Shown in pieces: positions 45,476 to 55,680 of a DNA stretch of 64,000 nt (position 1 is the first letter of the stretch; every line of letters starts with the position of its first letter). The notes under the pieces are model-generated. The model worked only from the letters and a program-made list of their open reading frames with translations. It searched no databases and was not told the DNA's origin. This DNA is from Bostrychus sinensis (lineage: Eukaryota; Chordata; Actinopteri; Gobiiformes; Eleotridae): the NCBI GenBank assembly GCA_020698575.1, contig CM036248.1, positions 11,995,729 to 12,059,728 on the forward strand. Reading direction: 5' to 3'. The translations under genes were made by a program, and so were the position numbers.

Positions 45476-46735
45476 ATCCCCCAAACTCATCTAAATCAGA
45501 TACAATCTCTATTTCTCACTATGAAAAATGTGGTGACTCTTTGCCTATAGCCACGTCAGAATATAACAGCTACAATGTAAATGTAAAGTGTTTAAGGTAA
45601 AGGCTACAACTATAATACACATGATATTAAAAAATAAAATCCTAACACAACAGAAAACAATGACAACATTAATGTATCTGTAAACTAACCTCTCTCTTTA
45701 TTTTACCATTTTATTCTTTTGTGTCCATGGCAGCAATGTTAGTTGAAGTGCAGTAGCTCTCAGCCAATCACAGCTTACAAATAAAGACGCGTAGCTGGAC
45801 TGAAAAATTGCAAGTTAAGACAAAACGTGGACAAAACCAGGTTAACCAGGTTCGGCAACGTTTAGTATTTTCAGTGAAGAAGACTTCCTCAGACTTACAG
45901 CCTCTGGTAAAAAAGCTGCATTTTAGCATCTTGTCATCCAAAAAAACAAAGTACACGTGAATTAGACTTCACTGAGGTGCACCAAAGAATAAGATAGAGA
46001 GTTACAGCATACGCCAGATGCCAGTGGACACACAAATATATATGCAAACAAAATACACACAGCTAGGACAAAAAAATTGCCAATTTGGAGCATGGGCCAA
46101 TGTCTTTGACTCACAAATATTCAAAGTCATCTTGTTGCAACTAATAAAATGAGTACAAAATAAGAAAAAACTGGATATCAGAGTGCTTTAGGAAGTCATT
46201 TAAACAGAAAAAGTCTTCCCCACAGGTCAAAAAAGGGGCTCAAAGACGCATGGATGAAAGAGCCGAAAGCCTTGAAGAAGTGGATCATAATCAGGAGTGT
46301 GCGGGGCTGTGATGTGTCTGCAGTGAGAGTGGCATCACAGGAGGTCACAGAGAGGACACTCCACATCACTTTTCTTTTTAATTAGACAGGAGGGAGGCTC
46401 AGAACACCAACAACAGCCCACAACAGCCCACACGAGAGGATCCATATACAGGACAGTATACAGGCAGTGGGGCCTGTGCAGAGCAGGTGGGTGGGGGCGG
46501 GGGGGGGGGGGGTGACTCTGTTATGTTCACTGAAGTATTAATTCACTTTTAATGTACTTTGAGAAGAAAAACGTACAAAGAAGAGGCTGCCGCAAAACTG
46601 GACACATATTTGTAGTGACAAAGATAAGTTTATAAGGTAAGGTAGACTTTACTGTCCCAGAGGGAAACGTGTTCTCTTTTCAACCTGTCAACCTACTTTC
46701 ATTTTGAAAGCAGGACAGTCTGGTTCCTCACTCAG
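45476..46735. other. intergenic, no gene seen
   Basis: AT-rich to 46240, then mixed. A G run lies at 46498-46511, and an aggtaaggtagactttactgtcccagaggg scrap at 46637-46666 is a common fish repeat. No coding support. Confidence 0.4.
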
Positions 46736-46739
46736 GGGG

Positions 46740-46870
46740 AAGCGTTTCTCTCAGGTTGATTTAGAACTGTCCTATCACAGCCGATTATCTGCAGCGCGTC
46801 TCACTAATGCGGAAGGGAAACAAGGTAGCGCTGGCTACTGAGCTAATTTCATAACTTCTCTGACCTGATT
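46740..46870. promoter_or_regulatory. candidate conserved non-coding element
   Basis: Unique, with cagccgattatctgcagc, ctcactaatgcggaaggg, gctggctactgagctaattt and cctgattaacgg. Several homeodomain cores and two or three CpGs. No repeat signature. About 5.8 kb downstream of pou3f4. Confidence 0.3.
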
Positions 46871-47279
46871 AACGGTGTTTAGTGCTTTCCCTCATCTCCT
46901 GTTGATTCTGCTGGGATCTTCGTCTTGTTTCCATTTTAACAACAGTAAAGTCCTGTTGACGTCCAATGTAATGACCACATTCAAAACAAAACAAAGTCTT
47001 TGTACAACTGGCTTCTGCTGCTGTCCCCATTCAGAAATAATTACAGAGCTGCTCATAATATGCCATATTTTGGTGTTTTATAGCAAAAATGACAAACCAC
47101 CATGTTTGTTTGGGTCAGCGGTGCACTATTTTTGTCCCGCCCTTTGTTTTTCTGATTGGTTACTCCACCCGTGATTTTTCTGTCCATAAAAACTAAATTT
47201 AAGCAAAGAGGTACAAGACTAACTTCTTTGTAAAGAACAGGAAGACAGTTTACTTGGCTGGCCAGGCTATTTTATTTTA

Positions 47280-47585
47280 GGTGGGCACCCAGAGACACAG
47301 AAAACATGCAAACTCCATACAGACAGGCCCAGCTGCTTGGTGCAATAGTGCTAACCACTCTGCCACTGTCACATAAACCAGAGGTGCCATATTTCCTGAA
47401 AGAAGTAGCCTACACCTGCTAAAAGTGAAATGGCTGCATTTAACAATAACACTTTCTACCTCCATAGGCTCTCAAAGCTCAGACATTGTCTTGCCCAAGG
47501 ACACAGTATCAATGTGGAGGAGTGGGAATTTAACCTCCAACTTTACGTTTATTTGGACAACCTCTTTGAGCTACTGACATCCAAA
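47280..47585 (-). mobile_element. SINE fragments
   Basis: 47280-47380 (cagaaaacatgcaaactccat, gtgctaaccactctgccact) matches the SINE at 24166-24412. 47485-47570 (tgtcttgcccaaggacacag, gtgggaatttaacctccaac) matches the body of the 48060 type. Both are truncated. Confidence 0.55.
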
Positions 47586-48059
47586 AATAATCCAAGCACT
47601 ATGTTACATTTATGTACAGAGAGCCTGTGTATAAGTGTAATGTTATGTACACATTAAGGTGAATAATGTTGTGTGTATGTAACTAATATGATCAAATATT
47701 TCTATTGTTTTTACTGCTATCTGTTGTACACACAGCGTAAACACTTGTAAACTGTCCCTTTTGGGAGACATTAATCCATTAGCAGAGACTTACCAACAAA
47801 CAACAAACCAAATCCAGCTCTAACTGTGATTTTCAGTCCTAAAGAGGACGTTGCTCCCTAGACTTCTGTCCTTCCCCAGAGTATAAGTGCGGATATAAAG
47901 TAATTTAATATGTTGTGACACACTGATGCATTTTAGTGGATGGTTTTTGGACTTTTTCCACCACAGTTTTGCATGTTTGGATTGAAATAACATAATACTC
48001 TTTTGGGGATCTCTTTGGATTTTTTGCAGCTGTTACTTTCTTTCTGACTTTCTGTGTGC
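47586..48059. other. intergenic, no gene seen
   Basis: AT-rich without distinct features. Confidence 0.35.
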
Positions 48060-48405
48060 CTTCTTCATATAATAATAATAATACATCAATTTTATATAGC
48101 GCTTTTCACACAACTCAAAGTCGCTTTACAATTTTTTTTGATCTATTATTTATTCACTCTTCGGTGAGCTACTTCTGTAGCCACAGCTGCCCTGGGGCAG
48201 ACTGACAGCGTGAAGCGTGGCTGCTAATCTGCGCCAACGGCCCCTCCGACCACCACCAAACACAGCCACATTCACACAGGCAAGGTGGGTGAAGTGTCTT
48301 GCCCAGGGACACAACGACAGTATGCGCTTCAGATGGGATTCGAACCGGCTACCCTTCGGTTGCTGGGCGAATGCTTAACCCACTGCGCCACCATCGCCAC
48401 CATAT
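48060..48405 (-). mobile_element. tRNA-derived SINE, well kept
   Basis: On the minus strand the head is gatggtggcgcagtgggtta (A-box-like), and ggttcgaatcc (B box, complement at 48336-48346) follows. The body has cttgcccagggacacaacga on the plus strand, and the 3' end is a tatatagcgctttt motif plus an (ATT)n tail. This is the best-preserved copy of the SINE type in the window. Confidence 0.8.
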
Positions 48406-48546
48406 GTGACCATTATGAATGAAGAAATGGTCAGGCTTGGAAACCTAAACTCTAGCTTACAGTAAGTGTACATTGAGGCATAACATTATGACCACTGACA
48501 GATGAAGTGAATAACACAGATCTCTTTGTTATGGCATCTGTTAGTT

Positions 48547-48845
48547 CCCCATTCATTTTTCCCCCATAAATTTTTTGAAAAATGCGTATAATAAGAGTTT
48601 AAAAGCTTGACGGAGGCTAATCAGCTCTGCGGTAACTCACAACGATAACAAGATTAATTTCTAAGATTAGGTAAAACTTTAAACTTTATCAAAATGCATT
48701 TATAACTTTGCCTTTTGACAAGTTTCAAATGCGTAAATAAAGCGGAATTAATTGTTTACTGGTCATGAGTTACCACACAGCTAGCCTCCATCAAGCTGTT
48801 GAACTTTTAATATATGGATTTTTCAAAAAGTCAATGGGGAAAATT
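48547..48845. mobile_element. inverted-repeat MITE inside the Tc1 remnant
   Basis: The left arm runs ccccattcattttt, ttttttgaaaaatgcg, aaagcttgacggaggcta. The right arm (minus strand) runs tccccattgactttttgaa, aacagcttgatggaggcta. Arms are about 85 bp with roughly 80% agreement. It disrupts the Tc1 leader after ctgttagtt. No coding. Confidence 0.6.
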
Positions 48846-48887
48846 AGAAATGGGAATTTTATTTCCAGAACTGGGGGGTGTCACTGC

Positions 48888-49206
48888 TGAGCTCCATATT
48901 AGGCAGAAAAGTGTCTCTAACCCTGATGTTAGAAGCAGGAGAAATGGGCAAGCATAAGGATTTGAGTGAGTTTGACAAGAGTAGAGGGCAAACTGTGAGG
49001 CCTGTAGACGACTGGGTCAGAGCATCTACAAAACTGCAGCTCTTGTAGGGTTTTTCAAGTCTGCAATGGTCGGATCTATCAAAAACCGTACAAGGAAGGA
49101 GCAGTGGTGAACTGACGACAGGTGATGCACGTGGGGTTCAATCCAACGCATGAGCTACTGTGGCTCAAACTGCTGAAGAAATGAATGCTGGCTCTGATAG
49201 AAAGAT
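48888..49206 (+). pseudogene. decayed Tc1-type transposase fragment
   Basis: The plus strand near 48935 reads as the start of a Tc1-like transposase (MGKHKDLSEF) and continues to an RRLGQSI-like helix-turn-helix region, then breaks by stops and indels. Most of the catalytic domain is missing. Dead copy. Confidence 0.55.
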
Positions 49207-49739
49207 GTTAGTTAGTTAGTTAGTTTATTTGGTCATTAAAAGTAAACAAGAAACAATACAATGCTTCCATTAGATCTAGGACATAGACTTAAAGGGTTTA
49301 GGCCGAAGTCAAGCCTAACCCAATTAACATTTAAGTAGAAACTGCCAAGTAAACATGGCCATTTCTCACAACAAAACAAGACAGGGAAAAAAAAAACACA
49401 ATAATTTAGGTGGTCATATTGTTATGGCTGATCAGTGTATTAAAAAAAGAAGCCTATTGCCTAAGCTGTATCTTCAAAGTGATGTTGATAACTCGACTGC
49501 TTCTGCTGTTGGTGTCGTGTGGAGTTTGAGGGGGAGGTGTCAATGAGAGAAGAGAAGAAAGCAAAGTAAATTGACAGAGAGAGCATAGTGAAATATGATT
49601 AATTGTGTAATGGTAAATCCAATTCATATCCTCAGTTCTGGCTTCTTTTGACAAAGCTGGGCAACCCTGGTGTAGCTTTCATGTATGGGAAGGAAGTGGG
49701 GGTCTATAGTAATCATCCTGAGTAGAAAAATTAAGCATC

Positions 49740-49990
49740 TCTTGTGCCAGAGGGAGAGTGTCGACCGCGTGATGTGTGTAATTTATTTCGATCAGGACGG
49801 CTTTCTCCATTTACAAACATCTAATGGTAAAAATAGTGCCATTAGACAGCTGCCTGTGTGATCCTCTCATTCCTCCCCATTGAGGCTGAAGCATGTTGGT
49901 GCAATTACTTTGACAATTAAAACTATATTAAGGTCGCGCCGTGCGATAGGTTCATTAAGGAACAAATGAGCACAAAGGCTAACGTTCACA
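49740..49990. promoter_or_regulatory. strong candidate conserved non-coding element
   Basis: Dense homeodomain and HMG-type cores in unique sequence: gtgtaatttatttcgatcag, ctaatggtaaaaatagtgcc, gccattagacagctgcctg, gcaattactttgacaatt, ttcattaaggaacaaatgag and cacaaagg. CpGs are retained (gaccgcgtg, gtcgcgccgtgcg). No repeat or coding signature. Located 8.8-9.1 kb downstream of pou3f4 and 7.6 kb beyond the rps6ka6 stop. Confidence 0.45.
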
Positions 49991-50289
49991 CTGGAGGCAA
50001 ATCTAGTGTTTTGACATAAGGAATACCATTTTTATATCCAGATGTGGACATGAGTTCAGTGAGTTCACTGAGCTCAGTGTTTATTCAAAATATGTGCCAT
50101 ACTCATCAATGGCATAGGCTCTGATAAAACCATGGACTGAAGTGTTCAGAGCTCTAAGAATCACAAACTAAATCACAATACTATTCAAGATGCTGCCCTT
50201 AACAGCAATAATTTGCCATAACAAATGTATATCTTTCTATGGGACAACACATATAACTTGAAATGTAATACCATGTAAATGGTAAATGC

Positions 50290-50530
50290 TGGGGGGCATA
50301 TCCTACCTGTGTTACCGTGGTACATCTTGGTACTCCGGCTTCCTCCCACTGTCCAAAGACATTCATGTGTTAGTAAAATTGGTGACTAAATTGCCCCTAG
50401 TGAATGAATGTGGGAGTGAATGGTTGTCTGTCTGACTAACTGTCCAATGTCCAGGGTGTACTCCGTCTAAGGCCCATAGTTGCTAGGATAGGCTCCAGTA
50501 CCCATGACCCCTTCTGGTATCAAACAGAAG
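50290..50530. mobile_element. SINE 3' part
   Basis: Order tactccggcttcctccca, gtccaaagacattcatgtg, ttggtgactaaattgcccc, gtgaatggttgtctgtctg, tgtccagggtgtactccg and tgctaggataggctccag is the classic tail of a widespread fish SINE. It ends in an (ATGA)n tract near 50535-50550. The 5' head is not present. Confidence 0.65.
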
Positions 50531-51415
50531 AAGATAAATGAATGAATGAATGGTAAGTACAGTACTTATTGTGATATCTGTTTGATTATAATGCCAATCC
50601 GTAACAATATTTACCTCATGCAGGACAATAGCATGCAATAGCTGGGAAACGCTGGTTAGATAAGTCAAGATAGACTCAAAGCTGAACACAACCAAGGAAT
50701 ATCCAAGGAATATAGGCAGGTGAGGCTAAACCCTGTTAAATGGCTAAGCTTGGATACATTATGAAAGACTAACACAACCAAGAAGTAGAATAAACTGCAT
50801 GTGTTCTACAAATGTGCGGTTATCACTTTGAGTCTAAGCACTGGCCACTTTTGTCTTTCCACTCCACTGGCACTATGCACTGCACTGTGGTGTGTTTGCT
50901 GGATTCACAGTTCAGCTTAAACCTAACTTTATCTTGATTGTACAATTAGTTAGTTATACTTAGGCTAAGAGGCACAAAAGCATTTAAAGTACATTTTTAG
51001 TCGGACTAAGGCATTAAAGTGAAACCCTTTGGTGAAATGTAAACACAGTGACAGAGGAGGACACCTGTAAATGAATCAAACGCGTCAAAATGCTTGTTGT
51101 CATCTACTGTGTACCTTTTATAGTGTTGTGTCATAAAGCTAAAAGCTGAATGTGACTTTATTTTAAGCTCGCACAAACGCTGAACCTCTGTTGGGTCATG
51201 CTCTGGTGTGCACCTGCGATTAAGAAGAAGGTCTCATTATTACAAACGCGCAGAGCTAAGTGCTGAGGCTGTGTTGAGTGAGGAGCTCGTATCATCTGCC
51301 AGCTCCTCTATAAAAACCATTACCACACAAAGAACAGTACAGAAAGAAAGCCCTGTTTATGGCTGCGCGCGCGCGTGTGTGTGTGAGAAAGAGAGAGAGT
51401 TAAATCACTGTGTCT
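50531..51415. other. intergenic, no gene seen
   Basis: AT-rich to 51100. GC rises near 51200-51400 (cgcgcgcgcgtgtgtgtg tract at 51364-51384). No gene signal. Confidence 0.4.
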
Positions 51416-51419
51416 GATA

Positions 51420-51940
51420 TCTTCATTTGAGACATTGGGCTGATCACCGCGCGTCCTGCTTGTTCCACATTACCTCATTATCACACGCGCTCACTCCATT
51501 AATTCTCTTGCTTATATTAGAGACATATATACACAGTGCGCACACAGCGGACCCGCGACAAGCAGCGCCTCTACCTCATCTGACAGCTAATGGCTTCATT
51601 ACGAGCGCCGTGTTAATTGGCTGACTTTGGGGAGAGGCCTTGTTAATGAGAATAAATAGATTCACACCTGAACGGGGGGAGTGCGCGCTACGCTATCCAA
51701 GCCACACAACGCGCACTGTGGGAACTCTGGGCAGAATGGTTTACGAAATATGACGGCAAGACTTCATTATATTGCGCAATGGTCATCTATATATTCCCAC
51801 TTCCTCTAAAAAGCCCAAACAAAACGCGTGCCAGCCGGGTGGACTTATTAGCAAGCGTGGTTGATTAGCACCAGGAGGCCAAAACAAAGAGCAGTATGTC
51901 AAAGCAATTAGCCCAGTGTTTACCTCTTAGCTCCCAGCCT
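51420..51940. promoter_or_regulatory. strong candidate conserved non-coding block
   Basis: The longest CpG-bearing unique block of the intergenic interval. Cores include tacctcattatcacacgcgc, cactccattaattctcttgc, gacagctaatggcttcatta, gccgtgttaattggctgac, ccttgttaatgagaataaat, ggttgattagcaccagg, aaaacaaagagc and gtcaaagcaattagccc. The combination of homeodomain and Sox-like sites with many CpGs in AT-rich DNA suggests a developmental enhancer. Located 10.5-11.0 kb 3' of pou3f4. Confidence 0.5.
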
Positions 51941-52560
51941 GACTACAAAATGCACCTAATCCAGCAGAGAGAAGGGAGGAGGAGAAAGACCAGGATGTAT
52001 AGGCCAAGGCAGGGGTAAAAAAAAAAAAGGAGAAAAAGGGTTGAGACAACAGCTGGTCCACGGGCCAAAGTGTGCGTAATTGTGTGAGTGTGTGGTGTGT
52101 GTGCGCGCAGAGCAGCAGTCCCCTCAGTCCATCTGTGCGTCGCTGCCCAGTGCTCGCGGTCTGGTCGTGACAGCTCTGAGCACACACCAGTGGTCGGCCC
52201 AGAGAGGGGGATTCTCAGGGGAGAAGAGGAAAGGGGGGTCGGACAGCGAGATCATTTACATAGGAGCGGGACAGGGGCCACACTGGGACTGGGTCTGTGT
52301 TTTCCAAAGAAGGGGTTGTGGGAGATGCTGGTGGAAGTGAGCAGTGGGTCCATCTAGTGGTGAACAATGGAGCTTGCCTTTAGATCTAGGAAAACAAAAG
52401 AGTCAACAAGATTTCATTGAGGGTTGGTTTAACTGAATTATTTTGACATTATTTTGATAAATGACAGCAGTAAAATGTATTCTGACTACAGCAGGTAAAC
52501 CAGAACAGACGCGTAACGGTGACATCTGTAATAATCTGAAAATATATACATTACAGCCTA
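51941..52560. other. intergenic, no gene seen
   Basis: Includes a C/T-poor, G-rich stretch with an A run at 52018-52028 and a GT patch at 52080-52105. Frames of 80-90 codons here overlap on both strands and lack any conserved motif. Confidence 0.35.
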
Positions 52561-52566
52561 TCCCAG

Positions 52567-52848
52567 TTGTGTAAAATGAGAGTAAAAGATTCTAATGTGT
52601 GTGTGAAGTGCAGTCCTGATGAAGGAACCTCTCTCCATTTATTGTGGGATTGTCAGAAAATTAAAGACCCATGGCTCAAAACTACAAAAGAAGCAATTAC
52701 TAACTTGAATATAGATATTGCATTAACAACACAAACATGTGTACTTGGAGATTTATGTTGCTTTAGTTATGTTTCATCAAAAAATAAAAATCTGCAATAT
52801 AACAAAGACAATAATATAAAAAATGGACAGACACTGACCCAACACTGA
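52567..52848 (+). pseudogene. LINE ORF2 C-terminal fragment
   Basis: The 93-codon frame has a CVKC...HLLWDC pattern (cysteine pairs, then histidine and cysteine) typical of the C-terminal zinc-knuckle-like motif of L1-type ORF2 proteins. It lacks any reverse transcriptase segment, and the tail becomes asparagine-rich. A 5'-truncated insertion that is not expressed as a gene. Family name is by resemblance. Confidence 0.5.
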
Positions 52849-53585
52849 CTGGATTTTAGAAGCAATATAAATGATCAATTTAGAAAGAACAGCATTTAGG
52901 CTAAAAAGAATCAGAATATTTTAATATATGGGCACCATTACATGACAATAATATCTCTGTTCAAATAAACTGATTTCTTGTTTGTGCACATATTTAATCT
53001 ATTTGTTTTTTTTTTTGTTAGTTTTTTTTTTGTTCCTTGGTTGTGCTGTAATGAAGTTATTTTAGGGGCTACTTTTGTTTTTGCTGAGCATTGTTTGGAT
53101 TTTTATTTTCTGACTGAAAATTATTTAAAAAAGAAAATATATACAGTACAATCCAAAAAGTAACACTTGAGTTTGCACCTGTACTTGCATTACAGGGGAG
53201 CCTAAAACAAAAGAGTAGCACTGCTTTATAACATATTATTCATTACAGAAATGCTTAGAGTGATATTTATATAAAATAGTTTGAAGTAGAAATACTTTGA
53301 GCTTTGTTTGAAAGTCATTTATCTTTGCAGTGCACTTGTTGTAGACACACAGTACCTAAATATAAAAGATGCTCCTTAGAGACATTAACATAATAAAGAC
53401 AGAAGACCTCACCGGCAGATTCAGTCTCTTCTATTGCACTGAATTGTTCATTTCTTTAGTGATCAGCACAATTTTTCAGCAAAATACCTCACATTCAACA
53501 GAATAATTTGTTGTCAAGTCTATGAGAAATACTTGCAAGTACATTTCAAAGTAAGTAGATATTTTAATGTGACTGTAACAAACCT
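52849..53585. other. probable LINE 3' UTR, then AT-rich
   Basis: T-rich sequence at 52995-53160 follows the LINE fragment and may be its 3' part. Beyond it nothing is recognisable. Confidence 0.35.
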
Positions 53586-53589
53586 AATT

Positions 53590-53790
53590 CCACAGTGGGT
53601 CACAGGCCAGAGAACTCTTTGTCTCAGTCCCAAGCCCAGATAAAAGGAGAGGGTTGCCTCAGGAAGGGCATCCAGCATAAAACACAGCCTTTGAAAATCA
53701 ATATGTGAACCAGGAGGCAGATGATTTGTTGAAGCAACCCCTAAAGGGAAAATCTGAAAGGAAAGTATAAGTATTTAATAAAAGGAGTTA
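53590..53790 (+). mobile_element. LINE 3'-end fragment
   Basis: Motifs cagtgggtcacaggccag, ctcagtcccaagcccagat, ggttgcctcaggaagggc, atccagcataaaacacag and aacccctaaagggaaaatct form the 3' terminal sequence of a widespread teleost LINE. 5'-truncated. A shorter copy lies at 6728-6860. Confidence 0.6.
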
Positions 53791-54600
53791 TACAATAAAA
53801 TATTAATACATTTAGAGGTAAATGGCATATCTTAAAGCCCATTAATGCTGCACTAAATTTAAAATAATAGTACAAATAAAACTGAGCTTACTTATATATA
53901 TATATTTTGGGTTGGTCAACCTGACAAAAAGGCATAGTCCCACAAGAGGTCACAGTGTTTTAAACATCTTCCTGTTATTCAGCTACTCACGTTATAGTCC
54001 TTCTTAAAGGCAATAAAACATTAGTGACAAACACAGAAATATCAAATAATATATATATATATATATATAGAAAATACTGTCTTTTTTCATTTTTGTGCTC
54101 TGTAAAAACTAGAAACAAGCACGTCTGCAACACTAAACCAGGTGTCCCAATGTTTCTGTCTCAGGACCATGATCGAATGCTGGGACATGTACAGATATAA
54201 CCAAAAAAAGCGAAATGTCCCTTGGTAGATGATGGTAAGAAAGCATCTACCAGTTTATTAATAGTAAACAACATGTGAGTATATATGTTTACAAGTCAAA
54301 AACTCCAGCAACAATATGTGCTGGTCCCAAGCCTGGATAAAACTTAAAAACTTACCTCTGAAAAGCTGTGGTCACCCCTGAGAGAAAAGGAGCAGCTGAA
54401 CAGTTTTCCTCCATTAGAAACACTATCTTTTTTTTAATCTCAAAAGCCAACTTTTGCACCCCTACAGTTTGTCTAGAACTCACTCTGTTACATTTATTTC
54501 TGAACTTTCATTCGATAGAAATAAACAAGAGGGGAGAGCGTTACATTTGCCTAATCAGACACAGAGACCGGTCCCAGAGTAAATGGTATCACAGTGTCAT
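53791..54600. other. intergenic, no gene seen
   Basis: AT microsatellite at 54049-54069. A scrap of the same LINE-tail type (gtgctggtcccaagcctgg) lies at 54318-54336. Frame 54368-54646 has no conserved feature. Confidence 0.35.
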
Positions 54601-54604
54601 GGCA

Positions 54605-54770
54605 GCCGGAAATGCAATTAGTCAACTGTTAATACTTTCACCTTAGAAACATTACGTTATTATGCAGCCCTTCACAAGTTCAAAGCCTCTTCAGCTGCTC
54701 TCGTGTGGCAATTAGCAGCGTGCGTTAGTATTACAAGAAGAGGTCGAAGTCATGTGGATTTGAGGTTTTA
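54605..54770. promoter_or_regulatory. candidate conserved non-coding element
   Basis: Unique sequence with acgttattatgcagccc, agttcaaagcctcttcagc, gtgtggcaattagcagcgt and gcgttagtattacaag. CpGs are retained and no repeat is present. Confidence 0.3.
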
Positions 54771-55227
54771 GGGGCTTCGTATTGAAACTAATCTGAGATA
54801 TGTGAGATATCCCACTATGATTAAATGAGAAGGCTAAACCATAGGACACAGTTGGTGCATGTCAATAATGATCTTTAATGTCAATATATACAGAACCTGA
54901 AAGAAAAATATAATCTTAAAAATCAAATGAAATAAATACATTATCATACAATTTCCACAATGTCTTTTTGAAGAGATATCCATGGAAATGTCTCTCTTTT
55001 TTTTTTTTTTTTTTTTTTTAAATTCAGCTTCTCTGGTTCGACAGGGAGCATCCCATCCCCCCCAGAGAAATCCCTACAGCGCCCCCCATCTGCTCTTCAT
55101 GGCAAAAAGCTTCAGTACTTCAATACAAAATTTATGCCATTTTAGCATACGTTTTTTGTTTTTGTCCATCTGCAGCAACCACTGTTAGCATCACAAACGA
55201 ACATGTTGCAGTCATCTCTACGCATGC

Positions 55228-55680
55228 ATATACACTGATCAGGCATAACATTATGACCACCTGTTTATTATAGGTATACAAACTGGTTCTGGCTTATTTC
55301 TATCAGAACCTGCACTGACTTCTTCTGCATTTGGATCGAACCACGTGGGTCACCTGTCGACGGGTCACCTCTATTCCTTCCTTGGACCACTTTTGATACT
55401 GATACTGACCAGATACTGACCACTGCAGACCGGAAACACCCCACAAAAGCTGCCGTCTGACCCAGTCGTCTACAGTCATCACAGTTTGGGCCTTGTTGAA
55501 CCCAAATCCTTACACTTGCGAGTTTTTCCTGCTTCTAACGCATCAAATTTGAGGAAAAAATATTCACTTTTCTGCCTAATATGTCCCACCCACTAACAGG
55601 TGCCATGATGAAGAAATAATCTGTGTTATTGACTTCACTGTCAGTGGTCATAATGTTATGCCTGATCGGTGAATGTAAAC
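55228..55680 (-). mobile_element. Tc1/mariner-like internally deleted copy
   Basis: The left end is tatacactgatcaggcataa and the right end (minus strand) is tacattcaccgatcaggcat, with the attatgaccacc motif in both. Ends abut TA, the expected Tc1 target. Only about 450 bp remain. Minus-strand reading retains leader and transposase-start remnants with stops, so it is non-autonomous. Confidence 0.8.

Larger units (their letters stand above)
48468..49441 (+). mobile_element. Tc1/mariner-like remnant with nested insertions
   Basis: The left end has aggcataacattatgaccac. The right end is gtggtcatattgttatggct. Between them is decayed transposase-region sequence (about 48888-49206) with atgggcaagcataagg, agacgactgggtcagagc and aactgcagctcttgtagg. 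A MITE-like insertion (about 48547-48845) and a ttagttagtt-containing insertion (about 49206-49405) interrupt it. The frame is broken in many places. Confidence 0.75.

Noticed and set aside
48300..48405. Possible functional tRNA gene on the minus strand
   Set aside because: A and B boxes are present, but the sequence is the head of a repeated SINE with other copies, and no complete cloverleaf was evident.
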